DNA of 14,857 nucleotides. Source: an uncultured Paraprevotella sp. GTDB lineage: Bacteria; Bacteroidota; Bacteroidia; Bacteroidales; Bacteroidaceae. A model generated the notes under the pieces. It worked only from the letters and a program-made list of their open reading frames with translations, made no database searches and was not told the origin of the DNA. How positions within the stretch are numbered: the first letter of the stretch is position 1; each line of letters starts with the position of its first letter. The stretch covers positions 1-14,857 of the forward strand of contig CAAFWT010000055.1 of assembly GCA_900766785.1 (NCBI GenBank), given 5' to 3'. Shown piece after piece: positions 8,254 through 14,857 of the stretch. The position numbers and the translations under genes were made by a program.

Positions 8254-8288
8254 ACAGACTGCACACAAATACAGAGAGCTACACTCAC

Positions 8289-11141
8289 ATGATAAAAAAA
8301 CTACTTTCCCTGCCACCCAACCTGGTACATTGCTTCCACCAGATAGAGGGTGTTTCCCACACAGAATACTTCTGCACAAACGATCCCATAGGGAAGAAGT
8401 TGGGCAGCGGAGGCGGAACCACATGGCTGCTGGAAGCCTGCAGACAGGCTGAGGACAGAGAGGCCTCACTGCAGGAATGGATAGGCAGGGAAAAGCGCAT
8501 ACTGCTCCATGCCGGAGGTCAAAGCCGCCGACTGCCAGCCTATGCGCCCAGTGGCAAGATACTCACACCGATACCTGTATTCCGGTGGAGCCGGGGACAA
8601 CGCATCTCACAGAACCTGCTCCAACTGCAGTTGCCACTCTACGAACGTATTATGGAGGCAGCACCCGAGGGGATGCACACGCTGATAGCAAGCGGAGACG
8701 TATATGTCAGAGCAGAGAAGCTGGAACCCATACCCGAGGCCGACGTCGTATGCTATGGTATGTGGGTGGATCCATCTCTGGCCAAGAACCATGGAGTGTA
8801 CTTCTCGCATAGGGAAAATCCCACCGAACTGGACTTCATGCTGCAGAAACCGAGCGTGGAACGCATGGGAAAACTGATGCAGTCCCACCTCTTCCTGATG
8901 GACATCGGCATCTGGCTCCTCAGCGACCGTGCTGTGATGCTACTGGCAGAGAAGAGCATGAAGGAGGGAAGAGAAATCTCTTACTATGACCTATACAGCG
9001 ACTTTGGATGTGCCTTAGGTAATCACCCATCACAGCCCGATAGTCTGCTGAGCGGACTCACCACTGCCATCCTGCCACTACAGGACGGTGAGTTCTATCA
9101 CTACGGAACCAGCAGGGAGATGATTAGCAGCACTCTCTGCATACAGAACCTGGTGTATGACCAGCGTAAAATCATACATCAGGATGTCAAGCCTCATCCA
9201 TCCATCTTCATTCAGAACGCACTGTGCCGGACCAAGCTGACCGAGGAGAACAGTAACACCTGGATAGAGAATTCCTGTGTGGGAAAGAACTGGCACCTGC
9301 ATGGGGAAAACATCATCACTGGAGTACCACGAAATGAGTGGACACTGGATGTTCCCAAGGGAATATGCATCGACATGGTACCCACTGACACTCCTCTCCC
9401 CCATGCCTTTGCTTTGCGGCCTTATGGCATGAATGATGCTTTCCGAGGAGACATCACATCACCCGAGGTGAAATATATGGGCACAAGCCTGAGCCAGTGG
9501 GCCACGAGCAGAGGAATCTCACTGGAGGAGATACAGCCACAGAGCGACTTACAGGCAGCACGCATATTCCCCATCAGCAACGACAGAGACGAACAGAGGA
9601 CGCTGCTGAACTGGATGATAAACGACCCGCAAGATACCGCTGGGCGTGACCTGTGGAGATGCTTGCCCAAGGTAAGCGCCAACGAGCTTTCTGACCAGGC
9701 CAACCTGCTGCGTCTGCAAAGTCAGAGAGAGGATTACAGGAAGGAAAATCTGCAGGCACTGGCTGCCAACCACAGGCACAGCGTGTTCTATCAGACCAAC
9801 CTGGACCACATGGCACACGAGTTCGCCAAATACCACCTCCCACTGCCCGAGCTCCCACAGGCCGACACTCCCCTACTGACACGCATCAGCGACCAGATGT
9901 TCCGCCACAGGGTGCTCTCGCTCCGTGGCGAAGCGGACACTCAGCATGAGCAGATGGCCTTCAACCTCCTGAGAGAAGGATTGGTGGAACAGGCCCGCAA
10001 GGAAAAACAAATGCCCATGATGAACGTTCTGGCTGACCAGATAGTGTGGGGACGGAGTCCTGTGCGCATCGATCTGGCTGGAGGATGGACCGACACACCT
10101 CCGTACTGCCTCATCAACGGAGGAAATGTGCTCAACATAGCCATTGAACTCAACGGACAACCTCCCCTTCAGGTATATGTGAAACCCTCCCAGCGCTACG
10201 AGATTACGCTTCGCAGCATAGACCTCGGTGCTGAGGAACATATTGCCGACTATGAACATCTGAGGTGCTACGCCATGGTGGGATCTCCCTTCTCCATTCC
10301 CAAGGCAGCCTTATCGCTGGCAGGGTTCCTGCCTGAGTTCTGTTCGGCCAAGTACAATACACTGAGGGAGCAGCTACAGGATTTCGGATGCGGTATAGAG
10401 CTGACCCTTCTGAGTGCCATCCCTGCAGGAAGTGGACTGGGAACCAGTAGCATACTTGCAGCCACGGTATTGGGAGCACTGAGTGATTTCTGCGGCCTGC
10501 ATTGGGACAAATCCGAGATATCCAACCGCACACTGATACTGGAACAGTTGCTTACCACAGGCGGAGGATGGCAGGACCAGTATGGAGGTGTGCTACCAGG
10601 AGTGAAACTGCTGATGTCAGAAGCAGGATTTGCACAGACGCCTCAGGTATACTGGCTCAATGATTCGCTCTACACCGATACGGTTTACAAAGGGTGTCAC
10701 CTACTCTATTACACGGGCATCACCCGCACTGCAAAGAAGATACTGGCAGATATCGTTCGCTCCATGTTCCTGCTCGATACAGACCACATGAACCTCCTGG
10801 CAGAGATGAAGGAGCATGCACTGGATGTCTATGAGGCATTCCAGAGATGTGACTATGACCTCTTGGGAGAGTTGGTGCGACGCACCTGGAAGCAGAACCA
10901 GATGCTGGATAGCGGCACCAACCCCGAGTGCGTACAGTCCATCACCCGACTCATAGACGACCTCTGCACAGGATACAAGCTTCCTGGAGCTGGCGGTGGA
11001 GGCTATCTGTACATGATAGCCAAGGATCCCATGGCAGCTGCACGTATCAAGAGAATCCTTACCGAGAACCCTCCCAACGCCAAAGCACGGTTTGTGGACA
11101 TGACCCTCAGCAAGACTGGACTGCAGACCAGCCGCTCATAA
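8289..11141 (+). CDS. fkp: Bifunctional L-fucokinase / L-fucose-1-phosphate guanylyltransferase
   Basis: Fkp is the salvage enzyme that phosphorylates free L-fucose with ATP and then makes GDP-L-fucose with GTP. At 950 residues it matches the full-length Bacteroides fragilis Fkp (about 949) from end to end. The N-terminal guanylyltransferase half includes LGSGGGTTWLL (38-48) and HAGGQSRRLPAYAPSGK (74-90). The C-terminal GHMP kinase half has SPVRIDLAGGWTDTPP (590-605), the ATP-binding IPAGSGLGTSS (711-721) and LPGAGGGGY (898-906). Both active halves look intact, with no frameshift. It is last of the four operon genes, 35 bp after fcl, and converges on the TPR gene 70 bp away without an obvious terminator. 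In B. fragilis, Fkp feeds fucosylation of capsule and glycoproteins; the same role is inferred here. Confidence 0.97.
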   Translation: MIKKLLSLPPNLVHCFHQIEGVSHTEYFCTNDPIGKKLGSGGGTTWLLEACRQAEDREASLQEWIGREKRILLHAGGQSRRLPAYAPSGKILTPIPVFRWSRGQRISQNLLQLQLPLYERIMEAAPEGMHTLIASGDVYVRAEKLEPIPEADVVCYGMWVDPSLAKNHGVYFSHRENPTELDFMLQKPSVERMGKLMQSHLFLMDIGIWLLSDRAVMLLAEKSMKEGREISYYDLYSDFGCALGNHPSQPDSLLSGLTTAILPLQDGEFYHYGTSREMISSTLCIQNLVYDQRKIIHQDVKPHPSIFIQNALCRTKLTEENSNTWIENSCVGKNWHLHGENIITGVPRNEWTLDVPKGICIDMVPTDTPLPHAFALRPYGMNDAFRGDITSPEVKYMGTSLSQWATSRGISLEEIQPQSDLQAARIFPISNDRDEQRTLLNWMINDPQDTAGRDLWRCLPKVSANELSDQANLLRLQSQREDYRKENLQALAANHRHSVFYQTNLDHMAHEFAKYHLPLPELPQADTPLLTRISDQMFRHRVLSLRGEADTQHEQMAFNLLREGLVEQARKEKQMPMMNVLADQIVWGRSPVRIDLAGGWTDTPPYCLINGGNVLNIAIELNGQPPLQVYVKPSQRYEITLRSIDLGAEEHIADYEHLRCYAMVGSPFSIPKAALSLAGFLPEFCSAKYNTLREQLQDFGCGIELTLLSAIPAGSGLGTSSILAATVLGALSDFCGLHWDKSEISNRTLILEQLLTTGGGWQDQYGGVLPGVKLLMSEAGFAQTPQVYWLNDSLYTDTVYKGCHLLYYTGITRTAKKILADIVRSMFLLDTDHMNLLAEMKEHALDVYEAFQRCDYDLLGELVRRTWKQNQMLDSGTNPECVQSITRLIDDLCTGYKLPGAGGGGYLYMIAKDPMAAARIKRILTENPPNAKARFVDMTLSKTGLQTSRS

Positions 11142-11211
11142 AGGTGCAGAGAAAGAGACTGGATTGAGCAAAGTGAAGGCTGTTAGCCAGAGGAGAGAAA
11201 AAGGTAAAGGG

Positions 11212-12672
11212 TTATTCGTCGGCAAATTCGGGAAAGCATCCATAGAAATGCCTATATACGTATAGGTAATACTCATCGGGAGTGACCCCAGGGTATATGG
11301 AACTGAACAGTTGCTCAGTAGTTTGCCTGTCAGTCTGGACAGACTGCTTCAGATAAGTCAGACAGGAGGGAGCATCATTCAACATATAATAATAGTAAGC
11401 CAGATAAGGAATGGGCGAGGGCGAATCATCATCCCCGGGGAAGGTGTTCAGGATGGCAAGCATCATCTCGGCCGCCTCGGTATAATGTTCGGTATCGCCA
11501 TGAGCAATGGCTATGAGCCATAGGGTGTTACGCTTGTCAGCACTCACGCGCAGAGCTTCCACGAAACACCTCACTGCTTCATCATCCCTTCCGTTCTCCA
11601 GCAAGACCTGCCCCTTGAGCAAGCCATATTCGCAATCCACTTCCTCCATCTGCATGGCCTCAGCCTGAGCAATAGACAGCACTGCCTCATCAGCCCTGTG
11701 CAACTTACTCTCTACATAAGCCTTCTCCAGCAGGATATGCACATACTGAGGACTATCCTTCTCGCAGGTATTCAAGGCACGTAAGATAAGCTGAAGTGAT
11801 GCCTCATATTGCTCCACAGATGCCAGGCATACGGCATCCAGGTAAAGGACATTGGTGTCGGTGGGATGTCCTTCCAGAAACTTCTGATAGAGGACATGAG
11901 CCTCATGAGCCTGATTCATATGGAAGAGGCAACTGGCCTTGGTGACCAGCGCCCTCTGATTGTCCTTGTCGATGGCCAGCACATATTCAGCCGAATCCAC
12001 AGCATCGGCAAACTGTTCGGAAGCTCCCTGAGATTCAGCCAGCAGATTCCACACCTCCTTGTTGTAAGGGTCTTCGTCCAGCATCTCGTTGAGCAAGGGG
12101 ATGGCCTTTTCGTATCTGCCCATACATACCATGAGCTCAGCCTTCATGCGCTTAATCTTGGGATAGGCAGGGAAGAGTCTTTCCAGCCTGTGAACCCACA
12201 TCATGCTATATTCCCACAGATTATAGTCCATGAAGATGCCTGCCGCATCATACAGGAAATCCGCTCCGTCCTCCTCCAGATGGCTCCATACTCCCAGGAG
12301 GTAAGCCACAGCCTCATGAATGCGTCCTTCCTTGATAAGTATTTCCGCATTGAGATACTTGACTTCCAAATCCTCCTGATCCACAATGGCAGCACTTATG
12401 TGCCGTGCCTCATCTGTGTTTCCCACGAAGAGCTGCCTACGAGCCAGAAACACCTGTGGGTCTACACTATCGGGATGCAGAGCCACAGCCAGCTCAATGA
12501 CCCTATCTGCATCCTGCTGGCGATCCTTGGTCATGTAAAACTCTGCTATATCAGTAAGCTCATCAGCCTCCATATAGACTGGTTCGCCCTGCCTGATGGC
12601 CTCTTCATATTTGGCCAGAGCCTTTCTGAATTCTGGGTTTCGGAAATACTCCTCGTCTTCTTCTGCGGACAT
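11212..12672 (-). CDS. TPR-repeat protein downstream of glnS
   Basis: This 486-residue protein is made almost wholly of helical hairpins of the tetratricopeptide type from about residue 40 to 430, for example MGRYEKAIPLLNEMLDEDP, NQAHEAHVLYQKFLEGHP and NGRDDEAVRCFVEALRVS. The N-terminus is highly acidic (MSAEEDEEYF). There is no signal peptide, membrane segment or catalytic domain, so it is probably a cytoplasmic protein-interaction scaffold; its partner is unknown. Its ATG lies 3 bp after the glnS stop codon, so it should be co-transcribed and translationally coupled with glnS. The C-terminus is rich in Tyr (YLAYYYYML and EYYLYVYRHFYG) and is less obviously TPR-like. Confidence 0.88.
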   Translation of the reverse strand: MSAEEDEEYFRNPEFRKALAKYEEAIRQGEPVYMEADELTDIAEFYMTKDRQQDADRVIELAVALHPDSVDPQVFLARRQLFVGNTDEARHISAAIVDQEDLEVKYLNAEILIKEGRIHEAVAYLLGVWSHLEEDGADFLYDAAGIFMDYNLWEYSMMWVHRLERLFPAYPKIKRMKAELMVCMGRYEKAIPLLNEMLDEDPYNKEVWNLLAESQGASEQFADAVDSAEYVLAIDKDNQRALVTKASCLFHMNQAHEAHVLYQKFLEGHPTDTNVLYLDAVCLASVEQYEASLQLILRALNTCEKDSPQYVHILLEKAYVESKLHRADEAVLSIAQAEAMQMEEVDCEYGLLKGQVLLENGRDDEAVRCFVEALRVSADKRNTLWLIAIAHGDTEHYTEAAEMMLAILNTFPGDDDSPSPIPYLAYYYYMLNDAPSCLTYLKQSVQTDRQTTEQLFSSIYPGVTPDEYYLYVYRHFYGCFPEFADE

Positions 12673-12675
12673 TCT

Positions 12676-14433
12676 CTAACGGTTAACCTTGGAATAGGTG
12701 TCCTTCAGCCCCACGGTCTTGTTGAATACCAGATGCTCGGGGGTGCTTTCGGTATCCACATTGAAATAGCCTATACGCTGGAACTGCAGGTAACTCAGTG
12801 GCGGCATGGTGCCGGCAAACTCCTCCACATAGCAGTCAGAGAGCACGTGCAGACTGTCGGGATTGATGATTTGCTTCATGGCTGTCACGGCATCGCAGTC
12901 CTGAGCATCACGGATGGCAGCCATCTCGTCGCGCGGATTCTCCACCTTCCAGAGTCGGTCATATAGCCTTACCTCTGCCTTCAGTGCATGTGCACAACTC
13001 ACCCAGTGAAGGGTCTTTCCTTTTATCTTACGGTCAGCTCCAGGCAGGCCACTCTTGCTCTCAGGATCATAGGTGCAATAGATTTCAGTCACCAGCCCAT
13101 TCTCATCCTTCTTGCATCCAGTGCATTCCACTATGTAGGCGTTCTTCAGGCGAACCTCCTTGCCGGGAGCCATGCGCATGAACTTCTTCTCAGGAACATC
13201 CATGAAGTCGTCCCGTTCTATCCATATCTCACGGCTGAATGCCACCTCATGAGTGCCATCTGCCTCGTTCTCTGGATTATTGATGGCTGTAAGCATCTCT
13301 GTCTGCCCCTCGGGATAGTTGGTAATCACCACCTTCACGGGATCCAGTACGGCACTGACCCTTATAGCCCTTCCGTTCAGGTCTTCGCGTACGGCACTCT
13401 CCATGAGAGCTATCTCATTGAGAGCATCATAAGTGGTATAGCCTATCTTATCTATAAACTTCACGATGCTCTGGGGGCTGTATCCACGGCGTCGGTATCC
13501 GCAGATGGTGGGCATGCGTGGGTCGTCCCATCCGTTCACCAGTCCTTCCTTGACCAGAGCCAGCAGATTTCGCTTGCTCATGAGCGTATAAGAAAGATTC
13601 AACTTATTGAACTCCGTCTGCCGGGGACGGTTGTCTTCTATATTCTCTGTCTCGCCCTTATATTCCTTTATCCATGTCACGAAGAGGTCATACAGGGGAC
13701 GATGCTCCACAAACTCCAGTGTACAGAGGCTATGGGTCACCCCTTCGAGATAGTCGCTCTGTCCGTGCGTGAAGTCATACATAGGATAAGCATTCCACTT
13801 GTTGCCTGTACGCAGATGAGGGATATTCATCACCCTGTAGAGCAGAGGATCTCTGAAGAGCATGTTAGGATGAGCCATATCTATCTTGGCTCTGAGCACC
13901 AGAGTGCCAGGAGTGGCCTGACCGCTGTTCATGAACTCAAAGAGTCGCAGGTTCTCCTCCACGGGCCGGTCACGGAAGGGGCTGTTGGTACCGGCCTGTG
14001 TGGTGGTGCCCTTCTGCTGGGCTATCACTTCGGCACTCTGTTCGTCCACATAAGCTCTGCCTTGGCGAATGAGCCATACAGCGAAATCCCACAGCTCCTG
14101 GAAATAGTCACTGGCATAATATACATGATCCCACTGGAACCCCAGCCAGCGAATGTCATTCTCTATACTCTCTATGTATTCTGTGTCCTCCTTCACCGGA
14201 TTGGTATCATCAAAGCGAAGGTTGCAAATGCCTCCATACTGCTGGGCTATACCGAAATCAAGGGCAATCGCCTTGGCATGTCCTATGTGAAGATATCCAT
14301 TAGGCTCGGGTGGGAAACGTGTCTGTATACGTCCTCCATTCTTACCCTCAGCCAAATCCTTTTCCACCTTCTGTTCAATGAAGTTCAGGCTCTTCTTCTC
14401 TTCATCCTTACCTTTGATAACTGCTTCTGCCAT
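12676..14433 (-). CDS. glnS: Glutaminyl-tRNA synthetase
   Basis: GlnRS charges tRNA-Gln with glutamine in the cytoplasm. It is a class I synthetase of 585 residues, near the usual bacterial length. The catalytic Rossmann fold carries PPEPNGYLHIGHAKA with HIGH at 49-52, and the KMSKS-equivalent loop is LMSKR at 284-288. RFDDTNP (about 73-79), which begins the acceptor-binding region, and the two C-terminal anticodon-binding beta-barrels (from about 350) are in normal order. The PPEPNGYLHIGHA form and the length distinguish it from GltX. No YqeY-like C-terminal domain is attached. The ATG at 14433 gives a normal short, charged N-terminal extension, and the promoter box at 14465-14472 is placed to serve it. 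The stop is TAG, 3 bp before the TPR gene. Confidence 0.97.
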   Translation of the reverse strand: MAEAVIKGKDEEKKSLNFIEQKVEKDLAEGKNGGRIQTRFPPEPNGYLHIGHAKAIALDFGIAQQYGGICNLRFDDTNPVKEDTEYIESIENDIRWLGFQWDHVYYASDYFQELWDFAVWLIRQGRAYVDEQSAEVIAQQKGTTTQAGTNSPFRDRPVEENLRLFEFMNSGQATPGTLVLRAKIDMAHPNMLFRDPLLYRVMNIPHLRTGNKWNAYPMYDFTHGQSDYLEGVTHSLCTLEFVEHRPLYDLFVTWIKEYKGETENIEDNRPRQTEFNKLNLSYTLMSKRNLLALVKEGLVNGWDDPRMPTICGYRRRGYSPQSIVKFIDKIGYTTYDALNEIALMESAVREDLNGRAIRVSAVLDPVKVVITNYPEGQTEMLTAINNPENEADGTHEVAFSREIWIERDDFMDVPEKKFMRMAPGKEVRLKNAYIVECTGCKKDENGLVTEIYCTYDPESKSGLPGADRKIKGKTLHWVSCAHALKAEVRLYDRLWKVENPRDEMAAIRDAQDCDAVTAMKQIINPDSLHVLSDCYVEEFAGTMPPLSYLQFQRIGYFNVDTESTPEHLVFNKTVGLKDTYSKVNR

Positions 14434-14464
14434 ATGACATCATTTTATATATACTATTTTGTCA

Positions 14465-14472
14465 CAAAATTA
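14465..14472 (-). promoter_or_regulatory. Bacteroidetes-type -7 box for glnS-TPR
   Basis: Read on the minus strand this is TAATTTTG, an exact TAnnTTTG match 31 bp before the glnS ATG, giving a leader of about 25 nt. No clear -33 TTTG is present at the expected distance. Confidence 0.6.
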
Positions 14473-14555
14473 GCATAATATTACGTATTGGACTCTCTAA
14501 TAAGGGGAAAAAGAAGATGATTTACTAAAATGTGTTTAAAAACATAGCAGAATAT

Positions 14556-14586
14556 TTTGCCACGTTGTAGATTTTAACGTAATTTG
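14556..14586 (+). promoter_or_regulatory. Candidate plus-strand promoter for a short transcript
   Basis: TTTG at 14556-14559 and TAATTTG at 14580-14586 are separated by 20 bp, the spacing of Bacteroidetes -33 and -7 boxes. The -7 box is one base shorter than TAnnTTTG, and the region is AT-rich, so chance matches are likely. It is listed because a strong terminator lies about 55 bp downstream with no gene between. Confidence 0.25.
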
Positions 14587-14592
14587 CAACAG

Positions 14593-14678
14593 TTATTCTG
14601 ACAAACAATCTTTTTACCTTAGAAACTAGTATCAATTTAAGTGAGGTCCCGTCGTGAGACGAGACCTCATTGCTTTTT
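14593..14678 (+). ncRNA. Candidate small RNA of about 85 nt
   Basis: This is inferred from a possible promoter (14556-14586) followed by a good intrinsic terminator (14642-14678) with no open reading frame of note between them. The predicted transcript has an AU-rich 5' half and a stable 3' hairpin, the plan of many small RNAs. It does not match an RNA family I recognise. The terminator could instead belong to a longer plus-strand transcript or serve as insulation ahead of the glnS promoter. Confidence 0.22.
14642..14678 (+). terminator. Intrinsic terminator upstream of and opposite to glnS
   Basis: The arms TGAGGTCCCGTC (14642-14653) and GACGAGACCTCA (14658-14669) form 7 bp plus 4 bp around one C-A mismatch, closed by a GTGA tetraloop of the stable GNRA type. 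TTGCTTTTT follows at 14670-14678, so it points along the plus strand. On the minus strand the hairpin is followed by CTTAAATTG, which is weak. No plus-strand gene ends here. Confidence 0.65.
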
Positions 14679-14857
14679 ACGTAGAAGACCAGATTATCAG
14701 TATTCAAGTTCAGCCGATAAATTGGTTCAGTAGATAAATCAGGGGGGCTACTGTGACCCATATGGGGCGTGTCTCTCCACCCTTTTCTCTTGTCCAGAAT
14801 AGGACTGACGATTTCGGTGCCAGTTTTGCCCATCTCAGACGCAGTGCACTGCAACCG
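14679..14857. other. Right-edge segment with no assigned gene
   Basis: A plus-strand frame from an ATG at 14762 (MGRVSPPFSLVQ...) and a minus-strand frame entering from the edge are both open, and neither carries a motif I recognise. The minus-strand frame continues through the terminator hairpin and across the intergenic region, which argues against it being a gene in full. A perfect 12-bp palindrome (GCAGTGCACTGC) lies at 14841-14852. The segment may be the edge of a neighbouring gene, a repeat or an insertion element, but the window cuts it off. Confidence 0.35.

Noticed and set aside
11142..11211. A terminator between the convergent fkp and TPR genes
   Set aside because: Only a 4-bp stem (GGCT at 11178-11181, AGCC at 11185-11188) is present, without a T-tract on either side.
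11809..12966. A 385-codon plus-strand open frame antisense to the TPR gene and the end of glnS
   Set aside because: It spans the junction of two well-supported minus-strand genes and shows no domain signature.
12988..14478. A 496-codon open frame on the plus strand antisense to glnS
   Set aside because: It lies opposite a clear GlnRS gene, has no recognisable motif, and runs through the glnS promoter. Long antisense frames are common opposite genes with this codon use.
14525..14854. A minus-strand open frame of 109 codons starting at TTG at the right edge
   Set aside because: It passes through the terminator hairpin and an AT-rich intergenic region, with no recognisable motif. Its upstream part could still belong to something outside the window.

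Overview
The window looks like chromosomal DNA of a Bacteroidales bacterium, most likely Prevotella or a close relative (Segatella). The reasons are matches to the Bacteroidetes -7 promoter box (TAnnTTTG) in front of four genes with little Shine-Dalgarno sequence, a full-length Fkp of the Bacteroides fragilis type, and the sequence style of the FabD, GlnRS and TPR proteins. No phage, plasmid, CRISPR, tRNA or rRNA signature is visible, and no gene appears broken.

Layout from left to right. (1) 1-233: no supported gene. (2) 234-1793, minus strand: a secreted right-handed beta-helix protein related to glycoside hydrolase families 28 and 49. (3) 1794-2053: a divergent promoter region. (4) 2054-4611, plus strand: fabD (malonyl-CoA:ACP transacylase), with a cytoplasmic GH13 alpha-amylase-family enzyme starting 2 bp after it. 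A hairpin at 4651-4684 follows. (5) 4888-11141, plus strand: four closely spaced genes, manC, gmd, fcl and fkp. (6) 11212-14433, minus strand: glnS followed by a TPR-repeat protein with a 3-bp gap, converging on fkp. (7) 14434-14857: the glnS promoter, a plus-strand terminator hairpin with no obvious parent gene, and about 180 bp of unassigned sequence holding a perfect 12-bp palindrome.

The central theme is GDP-L-fucose supply. ManC makes GDP-mannose from mannose-1-phosphate and GTP. Gmd and Fcl convert GDP-mannose to GDP-L-fucose, which is the de novo route. Fkp makes the same product from free L-fucose, ATP and GTP, which is the salvage route. Having both routes in one apparent operon suggests that the cell coordinates fucose supply for surface glycans (capsule, O-antigen, or the O-glycosylated proteins known from Bacteroidetes) whether or not host or diet fucose is available. 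No glycosyltransferase or flippase is present, so this is a precursor module and not a polysaccharide locus.

I found no convincing novel defence or mobile system. The observations most worth a second look are the de novo plus salvage fucose operon, a possible small RNA upstream of glnS, the beta-helix enzyme that lacks the usual GH28 histidine motif, and the tight fabD-GH13 coupling.
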